A stretch of DNA of 34,892 bases, from positions 1-34,892 of the forward strand of contig JBGVMW010000261.1 in assembly GCA_045125095.1 (NCBI GenBank), read 5' to 3'. Source of the DNA: JBGVMW01 sp045125095. GTDB taxonomy: Bacteria > Bacillota > Clostridia > Lachnospirales > Lachnospiraceae. Each line of letters starts with the position of its first letter. Position 1 is the stretch's first letter. The notes beneath the pieces were generated by a model. The model did no database searches, was not told where the DNA came from, and was given only the letters and a program-made list of their open reading frames with translations. Positions 1-8,321 of this stretch are shown here, piece after piece. Made by a program: the position numbers and the translations under genes.

Positions 1-30
1 AGAGAAATTACAATAGTAATTATATTACAT

Positions 31-69
31 AGCCATTGAGGTAGAAATACCCCGATGGCTTATTTTTTT
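31..69 (+). terminator. Intrinsic terminator at window start
   Basis: The arms at 31-43 and 48-60 pair over 13 positions, with one G-U and one A-C mismatch, around a GAAA tetraloop. TATTTTTTT follows directly. This is a textbook Rho-independent terminator for a gene upstream of the window, lying just before the first ribosome binding site at 76-80. Confidence 0.8.
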
Positions 70-88
70 CAGAACGGAGGTGAGAACA

Positions 89-958
89 TTGAACATTAAG
101 AAAGTGGACGACAAACCAATGGTGATTCATACCAAGGAAAAAGCAAAGATTCATACGCATAAGGCAAAGGCTGCAAAGATAAAGGGCAGTAACATCTATA
201 CTGTGGAACGTGGTCTGAAAACAGCCGGAGCAAAAGCAACTGAGGCTGATAAAAAGAAGATTTATCGTAGGAGTACCATTCATCAGTCAGAGGTAAAAAA
301 TAAGGGGCTTTCGAGATTTAAGCGTAATATTAAGGAAGCAAATACTTCCATCAAGACGAAGAGTACCAATCTTCACATTGCTGAAATAACAGGAGCACTT
401 GCGGCTGGAGCAGTTACGGAGCAAGTTGATGGAGGGCAGGAAGTATCACAGGCAGCATATCTTGCCTATGAAGCGAGCAGACCAGTCACAGGGACTGCTT
501 CTAAGGGTGCTGAACTCTTTACGAAAAAGGCAGCAGAGCAAGCAAAGAAGCGTATTAAGAAGGTGGAGGCAGGAAGGAAGCTGGCAAAAAAGTCAGCGAA
601 GAAAGCTGCTAAAGATACTGCCAAGACTGTAGCAAAGGAGATTGCTAAGACTACAACAAAGGTGGCAACTAAGACAGCTACAAAGGCTGCGGCAACAGCG
701 GCAGGAACAGCAGTTGCACCGGGAGTCGGAACAGCTGTTGGTATGGCAGCAGGATATGCAGCAGGAGTGTCCATGAAATATGGTGATTGGCAGGACAAAG
801 CACTTTATGATGAGCTTTTTGAGGTGATTTGCGAGGTTGTATGTGTAAAGCACAAGACGGTTAGGATTGGCGGGGATGATTACCCGTATGAGCTGGTAAA
901 GTCAAAGTTCCTGAAACTGAACAGCTCGCACTTGAATTATGTCCTTGGCTGCATTTGA
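89..958 (+). CDS. CD1108-like ICE protein fused to a replication-initiator-like tail
   Basis: The first part, to about residue 230, is a Lys/Ala-rich protein that begins MNIKKVDDKPMVIHTKEKAK and resembles the CD1108 family of clostridial conjugative elements. It includes a long KKAAKDTAKTVAKE-type helix and a Gly/Ala hydrophobic stretch (AGTAVAPGVGTAVGMAAGYA). The start is taken as TTG at 89 because GGAGG at 76-80 is 8 nt upstream; the GTG at 80 overlaps that site. From about DKALYDELFEVICEVV to the end, the sequence instead resembles the C-terminal part of DUF6017/replication-initiator proteins, in which a phrase like KSKFLKLNSSHLNYVLGC is normally followed by many more residues. The frame ends at TGA 956-958, where the intron remnant begins. 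I therefore read this as a deletion fusion, cut short by the intron. The family matches are from memory. Confidence 0.6.
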   Translation: MNIKKVDDKPMVIHTKEKAKIHTHKAKAAKIKGSNIYTVERGLKTAGAKATEADKKKIYRRSTIHQSEVKNKGLSRFKRNIKEANTSIKTKSTNLHIAEITGALAAGAVTEQVDGGQEVSQAAYLAYEASRPVTGTASKGAELFTKKAAEQAKKRIKKVEAGRKLAKKSAKKAAKDTAKTVAKEIAKTTTKVATKTATKAAATAAGTAVAPGVGTAVGMAAGYAAGVSMKYGDWQDKALYDELFEVICEVVCVKHKTVRIGGDDYPYELVKSKFLKLNSSHLNYVLGCI

Positions 959-2826
959 ACGTCAGATTTTCAACAGAAGCGGAATTAAAACAGACTTTAG
1001 ATTTTCTTTATGAGAAATCAAAAGAGGGAATTGCTTTTACAGGTCTTGTTGAAGCAATGGTCAATGAAGTCACCATTGTTACCGCTATCCATAACATCAA
1101 GTCAAATAAAGGCAGTAAAACGGCTGGAGTTGACCAAATGAAGATGGACAAATATCTGCAAATGCCAAAAGAGGATTTAATTGCACTAATAAGAGATAAT
1201 TTCAGTAATTATAAACCTAAGCCAGCAAGACGAGTATATATACCGAAAAAGAATGGAAAACAACGCCCACTGGGTATTCCAACAGTTTTGGATAGAATTA
1301 TACAGGAATGTGTGAGGATAATTATTGAGCCTATATGCGAAGCGAGATTTTATCCGCATAGTTACGGTTTTCGTCCGTATAGGGCACAGAAACATGCAAT
1401 AAGAGATATTGTTAATGTAATCAATGCTTCTACTTTTTCACAAGACCAACCAGTGTGGGCGGTTGAGGGAGATATAAAAGGATGTTTCGATAATATCGAC
1501 CACAGAATACTGTTAAAGAAGATATGGCGTATTGGTATCCATGACAAACGGGTAATTAAGATGATACAGCAAATGTTGAAAGCTGGGTATATTGAAAGTG
1601 GTACTTTGAATGATACTAACCTAGGAACAATGCAGGGTGGTATTTTATCGCCACTATTATCAAATGTATACTTGAATGATTTTGACTGGTTTGTAGGAAG
1701 AATGTATATGGAACCACACAGACAATGTAAGCATAAGTGTAACGATACACGTCGGCTGAAATGGTCGGGTGTTACTCCAAAATATAACTTTCGTTTTGCA
1801 GATGATTGGGTAATCCTAACGTCAACAGAACAGGAGGCATACAGGTTAAAATGTATGCTGACAAAATATTTTAGGAATAAAATGAAACTGGAATTATCAC
1901 AGGAAAAGACCTTTGTGACAGACCTCAGAACAGAGGGGATACATTTCCTCGGTTTTGTGGTTAAAGCAGAGAAAAAGAGGAGAACCCCAGACCCAAGAAC
2001 ATGGACAGACAATCTGGTAGGAAAACCACTGCCAGACATGGAGCGATTGAAAGACAAAATTCAGAAGATTGCTAATGAAGTTCGTGAGATTGGAGAGATA
2101 ACAGAAAGAAGCGTACAGGCGGCACAAATACAGCGAGTCAATTCCATGATTGTTGGATTGGCACAATATTTGCAACCCTCTATATGTTCTCATGCATTTC
2201 ATGCTATCGACAGGAGAATAAATAATACAGCATTGGCAGTATGGAAACGGAGATTTCCAAAGCACTACAATAAGTATCAGATACCATTGGAAAAGCTTTG
2301 TAATCTTCCGCATAGACATGAGGGATATAAAAGTAAAACGTTTGCTGTTCCCATAGAGGGCGAATGGTTTGGCATTACCTATGCTTTTATTACGCATAGC
2401 AAATATGAAAGTAAGCCATTTGACCAACGTATGACACCTTATTCGGAAGAGGGTAGAAGGATTTACAGTTATTACCGTAGCAGAAGCAAGCCACTTCCGT
2501 GTGACAGACCGTCTGTTAATACCGCAAAGGATATACAGTTATCGGTTTATGCAAAGACAGTATTTAACTTTGAATACTTTATGAACAGGGAATATGCGTA
2601 CAACAGAGACAATGGTAAGTGTAAATGCTGTAAAACACCGCTGTTTTTAGACAACAAGAAATACTGTTACCACATCAAAGGGGAACTACCGCTTGACAAA
2701 GTAAATAAAGTGCAAAATCTCATATGGTTATGCGATAGTTGTTATCGCATGGTCAATAATGGTCCAATACCGCCAAATATAGACGAAAAGGTATTAAAGC
2801 GAATTGAGAAATACAAACAAAAGTGA
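955..2826 (+). CDS. ltrA: Group II intron reverse transcriptase/maturase
   Basis: This 623-residue protein copies intron RNA into DNA during retrohoming and helps the intron fold. The RT palm motifs are visible in order: NKGSKTAGVDQ (51-61), RRVYIPKKNGKQRPLGIP (92-109), YGFRPYRAQ (137-145), VEGDIKGCFDNIDH (170-183), MQGGILSPLLSNVYLN (226-241), and the catalytic box as FADD (281-284) instead of YADD. A maturase region follows, then an HNH-like zinc region near 560-605 with CKCC, YHIKGELPL, NKVQNLIWLC and CDSCY. In that region the usual CxxCH is CxxCY, so the endonuclease may be impaired. Translation starts at TTG 955, overlapping the upstream stop (ATTTGA). The length is typical of intact intron proteins, so the protein could still act in trans although its own intron lacks domains I-III. 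Confidence 0.92.
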   Translation: MNVRFSTEAELKQTLDFLYEKSKEGIAFTGLVEAMVNEVTIVTAIHNIKSNKGSKTAGVDQMKMDKYLQMPKEDLIALIRDNFSNYKPKPARRVYIPKKNGKQRPLGIPTVLDRIIQECVRIIIEPICEARFYPHSYGFRPYRAQKHAIRDIVNVINASTFSQDQPVWAVEGDIKGCFDNIDHRILLKKIWRIGIHDKRVIKMIQQMLKAGYIESGTLNDTNLGTMQGGILSPLLSNVYLNDFDWFVGRMYMEPHRQCKHKCNDTRRLKWSGVTPKYNFRFADDWVILTSTEQEAYRLKCMLTKYFRNKMKLELSQEKTFVTDLRTEGIHFLGFVVKAEKKRRTPDPRTWTDNLVGKPLPDMERLKDKIQKIANEVREIGEITERSVQAAQIQRVNSMIVGLAQYLQPSICSHAFHAIDRRINNTALAVWKRRFPKHYNKYQIPLEKLCNLPHRHEGYKSKTFAVPIEGEWFGITYAFITHSKYESKPFDQRMTPYSEEGRRIYSYYRSRSKPLPCDRPSVNTAKDIQLSVYAKTVFNFEYFMNREYAYNRDNGKCKCCKTPLFLDNKKYCYHIKGELPLDKVNKVQNLIWLCDSCYRMVNNGPIPPNIDEKVLKRIEKYKQK

Positions 2827-2903
2827 AATTTGTAAGCACAATATGTTCCGTGAGGGCATAAAGTGTTGAACCCCGATGGAGGGTAGTAAGTTAATTTGAT
2901 GGA

Positions 2904-2986
2904 ACGCCGGGTGCGATGAAAGTCGCACGCCCGGTGTGGAGCGGGGGAAAAGGTGGAGATAACTTCAAAACCTTACCTATCGCTAT
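2904..2986 (+). ncRNA. Group II intron domains V and VI with 3' end
   Basis: Domain V is 34 nt (2904-2937). An 8-bp lower stem (2904-2911 with 2930-2937, one G-U) carries a CGC triad at 2905-2907. A two-base bulge, CG, lies at 2928-2929, and an upper stem (2912-2917 with 2922-2927) is capped by GAAA at 2918-2921. This matches the conserved catalytic core. The stretch 2941-2986 can form a domain VI-like hairpin and ends CTATCGCTAT, similar to many bacterial intron 3' ends. The exact 3' splice site is uncertain by one or two bases. Confidence 0.75.
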
Positions 2987-4908
2987 TTGCCATATTTTCC
3001 AAGATGAACAATGTGTCAGGTATCAGTTCCTCCGGCTCAAAGAAAGCAACGGATATGCAGCTGAAATGCCAGTATATCAGTGAGATTAGCGGAAACAGAG
3101 GCATTGTATTTGCAACAGGTACACCAATCTCCAATACCATGTGCGAGATGTATGTAATGCAGCTTTATTTGCAGAAGCCGGCATTGGAGCAGATGGGAAT
3201 TTATCACTTTGATGCCTGGGCGGCAAACTTCGGTGAAGTGACAACTGCACTGGAACTTACGGTGGAAGGAAGTGGATTTCGATTTAAGAGCCGTTTTAAT
3301 AAGTTTACCAATCTGCCGGAGCTTATGAATATTTACCGTGAAGTGGCTGATGTGCAGACTGCGGATATGCTTGATCTGGATGTGCCTGCACTTCGTGGCG
3401 GCAAGGCGATTATCGTGGAATCAGAGCCTGACTGGTATGTAAAGCAGGTTATGGAAGACTTCGTGGTAAGAGCCGAGAGAATCCGTAACGGTGGAGTAGA
3501 CCCCTCCGTAGATAACTTCCTAAAGATAACTCACGAGGCGAGACTTCTTGGAACGGATGCAAGACTGATTGACAGGGATGCACCGAATAACCCGGATGGA
3601 AAGCTGAATAAGGTAGCGGAGAATGTATGGAAGGAATATCAGGAAGGGAATAAGGACGGAAAGATAGGCTGTCAGCTGATTTTTTCCGATATCGGTACAC
3701 CGGGAGCAGACAAGGATTTTACAGTATATCAGTATCTAAAGGATGCACTTATCCAGTATGGGATTCCTGCGGAAGAGATAGCATTTATCCATGATGCCAA
3801 GACGGATGCCCAGAGAGATGTGCTGTTTAAGGAAATGAGGACGGGTAAGAAGAAAGTGCTTATCGGTTCCACGGACAAATGCGGTACGGGTGTCAATGTG
3901 CAGACACATCTTGTAGCACTCCATCATGTAGACTGCCCTTGGAAGCCATCAAGTATTGAACAGCGTGAGGGTAGAGGTATCAGACAGGGTAATGAGAATG
4001 AGGAGATAGCAGTTTACCGCTATGTTACCAAATCAACCTTTGATGCGTACAACTGGAGTCTGGTGGAGAATAAGCAGCGATTTATCAGTCAGGTTACTAC
4101 AAGCACGGCAGTAAGCCGAACCTGTGAGGATATTGATGAGGCTACGCTTTCCTATGCAGAGATTAAGGCTGTGGCTACAGGCAACCCGATGATTAAGGAA
4201 AAGATGGAGATTGATAACGATGTGCAGCGATTAAAGCTTTTGAAAGCATCCTATGACAACCAGAGGTATTCGCTGCAGGATAACTTCATGATCCGTTATC
4301 CGAAGCTGATTAAGGCGGCAACGGAAAAGTTAGCCTGTGTCAGGGAAGATATAAAGGCAAGGGATAAGGAGCTGATTGACAATCCGGACTTTGCCATTAC
4401 GGTAGGCAAATTTACTTATACGGAGAGAGCAGACGGCGGTGCTGTTATGCTGGAAGCCATAAGTAAATGTAAAACCGGGGAGACAAGTGCCCTTGGCAGT
4501 TTCCATGGCTTTGAACTTCTGGTAGAAAAAAACTTCATGGGTACGCATTATCTGATTCTTCGTGGTAAGACAGAGTACAAGGTAGAGCTTTCCACCAGCC
4601 CGGTGGGAAATATGGTGAAGCTTGAAAACTGTTTTAACGGTATCCATGAGAATGAGGAATTTCTGTTAAAGAAGATTGAGCAGTACGAAAACGACTTAAA
4701 GGCATCGAAGGAAGAGTATGAGAAGCCTTTTATGCACGAAGAGGAGTTGCAGGAGAAGTTATCCAGACAGTTTGAATTAAATGCCTTGTTAGACCTTGAA
4801 AACGAAAAGGTGGCAGATGCAGACCTTGGTGGAATGGAGGAAGACAAGAGCATGAATGTAGCAGAAAACGAAGTGCCTTATCAGACAAGGCAGGATAAAC
4901 AAAGATAA
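2986..4908 (+). pseudogene. SNF2-type ICE helicase, 3' fragment after the intron
   Basis: This is the C-terminal part of the very large SNF2/DEAD-like helicase found in clostridial conjugative elements, where it probably remodels or unwinds element DNA during transfer. The frame contains motif III as FATGTPISNT, and motifs V-VI as DKCGTGVNVQTHLVALHHVD followed by QREGRGIRQGNE. A long charged tail follows. Motifs I (Walker A) and II (DExx) are absent because they lie in the missing 5' exon. The frame is open back to GTG 2953, but that lies in intron domain VI and is not a real start. The coding match begins at about FAIFSKMNNVSGIS (2986). The protein cannot be an active ATPase alone. It is read as one half of an intron-interrupted gene whose other half has been lost. 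Confidence 0.85.
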
Positions 4909-4970
4909 GAGAGTGTGCCCTGCCGTCTGGTGGGGCATTTCTTGTCTCAAGAATATGGGAGGCGATTGAT

Positions 4971-5606
4971 ATGAGCAGAAGAAAAGTGTTTGCCGGGATT
5001 TGTATTGTGGTGGGAGTTTTGTTCTTTGCCATTCCGATTGTGTACCACTACGCAGGAATGAGGGAGACGGACAGGCTGACACAGGAATTTGAACAGAAAT
5101 TGGAGGAGAAGCAGGAAGATGAGACAGAGATGGAAGAGACAGAGGGGGAAAGCAAAACCGCCATTAGTGAAGAGGATGCAGCCATATTTGCAGAAGGGGA
5201 TGTTATTGCCATTCTGGAAATTGAGAGCATAGGCATCCGCTATCCGGTGGTGGAAGGATGTTCTTCCGCAAATCTTAACAAGGCAATCGGACATTTAAGC
5301 GAAACCGGAAAGATAGGAGAAAAAGGGAACTGTGTTCTTGCAGGGCACAACGGGAGCAGATATGGAGAGTTCTTTACAAAACTGAATCAGGTGACAACCG
5401 GGGATAAGGTAACGCTACGTGATATAGAGGGGAAACTTCATACTTATGAAGTGACAGAAACCTTTGTGGTGGGTCCTTATGATAATTCCATCAAGACACA
5501 GGGAGATTCGGAAGAACTTACCCTTTTTACCTGTGCAGAGAGAGGCACAAAGCGTTTCGTGGTGAAATGTGTTCCGGTCAGGGAGGAAGGTGCTTATGGA
5601 GAATAG
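4971..5606 (+). CDS. Sortase family cysteine transpeptidase
   Basis: Sortases join cell-wall-sorted proteins to peptidoglycan or to each other on the outer face of the membrane. This 211-residue protein has an N-terminal membrane anchor (about 5-26), a Glu-rich linker (38-62) and a sortase core. The catalytic residues are visible: His126 in LAGHNGSRYGEFF, Cys188 in LTLFTCAERGTKRF and Arg195. The start ATG at 4971 has GGGAGG at 4957-4962. It lies 62 nt after the helicase stop and overlaps the next gene by 11 nt. Sortases are regular parts of Firmicutes ICEs, where they probably anchor a surface adhesin used for mating contact. Class B or D cannot be separated by eye, and no LPxTG substrate is encoded in the window. 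Confidence 0.9.
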   Translation: MSRRKVFAGICIVVGVLFFAIPIVYHYAGMRETDRLTQEFEQKLEEKQEDETEMEETEGESKTAISEEDAAIFAEGDVIAILEIESIGIRYPVVEGCSSANLNKAIGHLSETGKIGEKGNCVLAGHNGSRYGEFFTKLNQVTTGDKVTLRDIEGKLHTYEVTETFVVGPYDNSIKTQGDSEELTLFTCAERGTKRFVVKCVPVREEGAYGE

Positions 5607-6045
5607 GAAGAAATATCGTCTTGGGAAATTGGAAGAGATTATATCCGAGATGGAGTTTGAGGACAGATGTGATGAGATTGTGGAGATAGATGATGACTTA
5701 CAGCTTGTAATCAGCGGCTGGTATGTGGTTATTCCCAGTCTGTCACTTACCCTGCGGGCAGGCGTGGCATGTGTTTTTGATGAAGAGGCAGGAATGTTCA
5801 TGCCGGACTTTGATGTAACGGTACTGTATGAGGATGAGCTTACAGCTGACAACCACTCCAGAATCGAAGATTCTGTCGTTAAAACGTCAGGTGAAAGTAC
5901 GCAAGCGTCCTTTCCTGCTGACTTTTTATACTACGAACAGGACGGATTTACGGTTACTCTGGCAAACTGGTTGAATGGCAGGCTGCCAATCAGTAATATC
6001 GAAACTTTAGAGTGTTATCTGGTGATACCGGATACAGAAGATTAA
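5596..6045 (+). CDS. Conserved ICE hypothetical protein
   Basis: I do not recognise a functional family. The protein has 149 residues, is acidic and soluble, and has no signal peptide or membrane segment. The start ATG at 5596 lies inside the end of the sortase gene and is preceded by GGGAGG at 5581-5586. The frame extends further upstream to 5569 but has no site there. Visible features are LGKLEEIISEMEFEDRCDEI and the hydrophobic strand run WYVVIPSLSLTLRAGVACVF, then a Gly/Asp-rich second half with LANWLNGRLPISNIETLECY, a likely compact alpha/beta fold. The overlap with the sortase suggests translational coupling and membership of the ICE operon. Confidence 0.75.
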   Translation: MENRKKYRLGKLEEIISEMEFEDRCDEIVEIDDDLQLVISGWYVVIPSLSLTLRAGVACVFDEEAGMFMPDFDVTVLYEDELTADNHSRIEDSVVKTSGESTQASFPADFLYYEQDGFTVTLANWLNGRLPISNIETLECYLVIPDTED

Positions 6046-6048
6046 CCG

Positions 6049-6065
6049 GTCTGGCGGTTCCAGAC
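6049..6065 (+). promoter_or_regulatory. Intercistronic hairpin before the SpoVG-like gene
   Basis: GTCTGG (6049-6054) and CCAGAC (6060-6065) form a perfect 6-bp stem with a 5-base loop in the gap between two ICE genes. There is no T tract, so it is more likely an mRNA processing or stability element than a terminator. A similar structure (CAGGG...CCCTG, about 6799-6820) precedes the next gene. Confidence 0.4.
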
Positions 6066-6081
6066 AGAAAGCGAGGAATTT

Positions 6082-6780
6082 ATGAAGTATTCAATTAAAG
6101 TAACAGAAGCAAAGAATCAGGAGGGTAATGTAAAAGGTTTTGCAACACTGGTATTCGGTGATTCCTTTAAGATTACCAACATTGCCATTTTGGAGAACAG
6201 GGAGAAGGATTCCCTCTTTGTATCCATGCCCCGTTATAAGTCAAGTGAACGTGATGAGAATGGCGGTACTATCTATAAGGATGTCTGCAATCCGATTACG
6301 GCAGAATTTCGTAAGGAGCTTTACGACAATATCCTTGAGGCATTTGAACAGGTAAAGGCTTCGGATGGTCAGGAGTTTAAGACAGAAAAAGGCGAGATGG
6401 AAATGCCGGAGTTTAGTGTCACCGTAACACCTTATGAGAGGGAAGGCAGCAATATCCGTGGACTTGCACGTGTGTATTTTGAGGACAGCTTTATCGTCAA
6501 TAATGTGAGTATCTTACAGGGGAAGGATAAGCTTTTTGTGGCAATGCCTTCCTACAAGACAAAGCAGACAGATGAACAGGGAAAGGCTGTTTATCAGGAT
6601 GTGTGCTATCCGGTAACAAAGGAATTTCGTGAGAAGCTTTATACCGAGATTGTAAACCAGTATGAGCTTGCAAAGTCTAAGAAGGAAGAGCAGGCACTTG
6701 GTTCTGCCAAGAATCAGGTACAGTCACAGGCAAAGGATCAGTTCATGAAAGCGGATGGTAAGGACTTGCCCTTTCGCTAA
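6082..6780 (+). CDS. Protein with two tandem SpoVG domains
   Basis: SpoVG is a small RNA/DNA-binding regulator of Firmicutes. This 232-residue protein carries two copies in tandem. Copy 1 (about 1-88) begins IKVTEAKNQEGNVKGFATLV and contains FKITNIAILENREKDSLFVS. Copy 2 (about 105-200) has TVTPYEREGSNIRGLARVYF and FIVNNVSILQGKDKLFVAMP. Each copy has the VKGxAxVxFxDSFxIxNIxIxxG-type core and a second half with DVCxPxTxEFRxxLYxxI. The C-terminal tail is Lys/Gln-rich. The start ATG at 6082 follows GAGGAA at 6073-6078. Such doubled SpoVG proteins occur in clostridial ICEs, where they may regulate element transcripts; that role is inferred. Confidence 0.85.
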   Translation: MKYSIKVTEAKNQEGNVKGFATLVFGDSFKITNIAILENREKDSLFVSMPRYKSSERDENGGTIYKDVCNPITAEFRKELYDNILEAFEQVKASDGQEFKTEKGEMEMPEFSVTVTPYEREGSNIRGLARVYFEDSFIVNNVSILQGKDKLFVAMPSYKTKQTDEQGKAVYQDVCYPVTKEFREKLYTEIVNQYELAKSKKEEQALGSAKNQVQSQAKDQFMKADGKDLPFR

Positions 6781-6842
6781 TGACAACTAATTAAAAAGCA
6801 GGGTGGCCGAGGCTGCCCTGTCGAAAAGGAGGATTGAGATTT

Positions 6843-7751
6843 ATGGAAGAGAAATCAATGATCGGGGAAGAGGTTATGAAACAGCTTTTGTCAGTTTTGA
6901 ACGGTAATGGTATGCAGCAGGCGGCAAACGGAGTGTATGAGCTTTGTGCCTATGTGGACAGCATGACCCACAAGGTCGAAGATATGACAGAAGAGATTGC
7001 AAGGCTGCGTGATGATATCCAAAGGATGCAGGAGGACACTGTTACCAATAAGCTCAAGAAGTCATTAAATGAAGCGGTTGATCGTCTGGAAAATCGCTGC
7101 AACGAGATTAATGAGCAACTTTTTGAGGTAAAGGAAGGTATCAAGAATAAGGCTTCTGAAATCATGACAGATTTTAAGAAGCGTGGTAAAGAAGCCTTAA
7201 ACCGTGTTTGCGAATTCACAGGCTTAAAAGAGAAGCTTATGGGCATCAGGAATAAGGTAAAAGAGGGAATTACTGATACGGAGCATACTATCGCAAAGAT
7301 TGATGCATTTGGTAAGGGAATGAGAGAAGCCGGACAGAAGGTGGTTAATACGTTCAGATCCTTCGCTGACAAGGAAGAGGTGGTTTATTCCGGGCAGGAG
7401 AAGAGATTTTCCAAAACTGAGATAATGAAGAAACCTTGGAAATGGCAGAAGAAGGTGTATGAATCCATGGTACTTCGTCTGGATGCATCCATTGATAAGG
7501 TGGAGAATTTGGCAAGGGATGTGGAGATAGAACGGGCAAAGGATAAGCAGGTGGAAACTGCTGACAGAGCAGATTCTGGTTTGAATGAGGTTACACCTGC
7601 CTTTGCTGTGGCTGAACCTACGGAGGAGTATCAGTATGGTGCGGAAGCCTTTGAGGCTGCTTGTGCAAAGATGGATACTGGAAAGGTTGTGAAGAGTAAA
7701 ACACCGGATGTTAAGGAACCTGCGATTCCAAAGACGGGGAAGAACAGGTGA
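6843..7751 (+). CDS. DUF6674-like coiled-coil ICE protein
   Basis: This 302-residue protein looks like the DUF6674 proteins of clostridial conjugative elements (match from memory). It has an N-terminal helical segment (MKQLLSVLNGNGMQQAANGV), a heptad-like coiled coil (EDMTEEIARLRDDIQRMQED), and a central helical region with GIKNKASEIMTDFKKRGKEA. The C-terminal tail is Lys/Pro-rich and probably disordered. There is no signal peptide. The start is taken at ATG 6843 because AAGGAGG at 6826-6832 lies 10 nt upstream; the frame also has a TTG at 6834, only 1 nt after that site. A stem rich in G and C (about 6799-6820) lies in the leader. The biochemical role is unknown. Confidence 0.75.
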   Translation: MEEKSMIGEEVMKQLLSVLNGNGMQQAANGVYELCAYVDSMTHKVEDMTEEIARLRDDIQRMQEDTVTNKLKKSLNEAVDRLENRCNEINEQLFEVKEGIKNKASEIMTDFKKRGKEALNRVCEFTGLKEKLMGIRNKVKEGITDTEHTIAKIDAFGKGMREAGQKVVNTFRSFADKEEVVYSGQEKRFSKTEIMKKPWKWQKKVYESMVLRLDASIDKVENLARDVEIERAKDKQVETADRADSGLNEVTPAFAVAEPTEEYQYGAEAFEAACAKMDTGKVVKSKTPDVKEPAIPKTGKNR

Positions 7752-7759
7752 TCGATCCT

Positions 7760-7912
7760 ATGATGGATAAGGAGAAAAGGTACTGGGCATATTTTTTGAA
7801 TGGGAATGCTAAGGTAGATTTCTTTGAGCAATGCAAAAGATGTGTCCATAGCTGCAAGCAGAGTTTTCAGATAAAAGAACTTTGGTGTAAGAAGATTCGA
7901 GCATTTGAATGA
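7760..7912 (+). CDS. Small Cys-rich ICE protein (50 aa)
   Basis: This short frame follows the DUF6674-like gene by 8 nt and reads MMDKEKRYWAYFLNGNAKVD, then FFEQCKRCVHSCKQSFQIKE, then LWCKKIRAFE. The CKRC and HSC residues plus a later Cys could bind a metal. A weak site, AGGTGAT, lies 7-8 nt upstream, so it probably relies on coupling to the preceding gene. A terminator-like hairpin follows at once (7920-7960), which supports its being the last gene of this ICE operon. The function is unknown. Confidence 0.6.
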   Translation: MMDKEKRYWAYFLNGNAKVDFFEQCKRCVHSCKQSFQIKELWCKKIRAFE

Positions 7913-7919
7913 TTTTATG

Positions 7920-7960
7920 GTGTGTTATAGTATCGAAAGGTATGGTGGCACACTTTTTTT
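7920..7960 (+). terminator. Probable terminator of the ICE operon
   Basis: GTGTG (7920-7924) pairs with CACAC (7949-7953) and is followed by seven T residues. An inner stem with GAAA loop (about TATC/GGTA) strengthens it. It lies 7 nt after the stop of the small Cys-rich gene and ends the backbone operon. Confidence 0.6.
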
Positions 7961-8021
7961 GTGTATCAAAATTATTTGTTCTCTACAAAGATAAAATTAC
8001 TGTCGTAAAGGGGAATTTGTT

Positions 8022-8235
8022 ATGGAGATTATTAGTGCGGTGTTTGGTTGGCTTATTTGTCTTTGCGTTTTAGCTATGCTAATATTTTTGGATATGAGCA
8101 AGGTATCATGTTATTAAGTGTCATAAGGAAGAAAACTGCAATAATAGGAAATGTACTTATTGGAGTATGTGTAACAATAATGCAGATGAGAGACAAAGAG
8201 TCTGGCGATTGCAAGGAATAAGTGTTATAGAATAG
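8022..8235 (+). pseudogene. Frameshifted small membrane/Cys-cluster protein
   Basis: ATG 8022, preceded by AAAGGGGAA, opens a frame reading MEIISAVFGWLICLCVLAML then IFLDMSK, which is a single membrane helix, and stops at TAA 8115-8117. In the frame one base later, the same stretch continues without interruption as RYHVIKCHKEENCNNRKCTY then WSMCNNNADERQRVWRLQG, ending at TAG 8233-8235. The four Cys residues (KCHKEENC, KCTYWSMC) and charged tail look like coding sequence. I read this as one former gene of about 70 residues with a one-base indel near 8100. If no ancestral gene exists, only the 31-residue membrane peptide would be real. Confidence 0.5.
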
Positions 8236-8321
8236 TCTTTAAGCGATGATTTATCAGAAATCAGGGAAGAGAGAAATCTGTTATGAAAAGATGGGCTATT
8301 CTGTTTTTAAATATGATTACT

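Larger units (their letters stand above)
955..2986 (+). mobile_element. Group II intron, truncated at its 5' end
   Basis: The element has the intron reverse transcriptase ORF (955-2826), a clear domain V (2904-2937), and a plausible domain VI and 3' end near 2985-2987. An intact bacterial group II intron has roughly 500-700 nt of domains I-III before the ORF and begins with GUGYG. Here the continuous coding frame of the upstream gene runs to 958, so there is no room for those domains, and no GUGYG boundary is visible. The element cannot splice by itself as it stands. The 5' boundary at about 955 is where protein similarity of the upstream gene ends; the 3' boundary is where helicase coding resumes. 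Confidence 0.8.

Noticed and set aside
466..798. Minus-strand Ala/Val-rich frame opposite the CD1108-like gene
   Set aside because: It is the antisense shadow of a Lys/Ala-rich coding stretch and has no start signal.
955..2826. Possible diversity-generating or retron reverse transcriptase
   Set aside because: Domain V, maturase region and HNH-like end identify a group II intron protein; no template/variable repeat pair or retron RNA was seen.
4916..4939. TGCCC...GGGGCA hairpin after the helicase fragment
   Set aside because: Pairing is short, the following tract is only TTTCTT, and the sortase gene continues 30 nt later; not convincing as a terminator.
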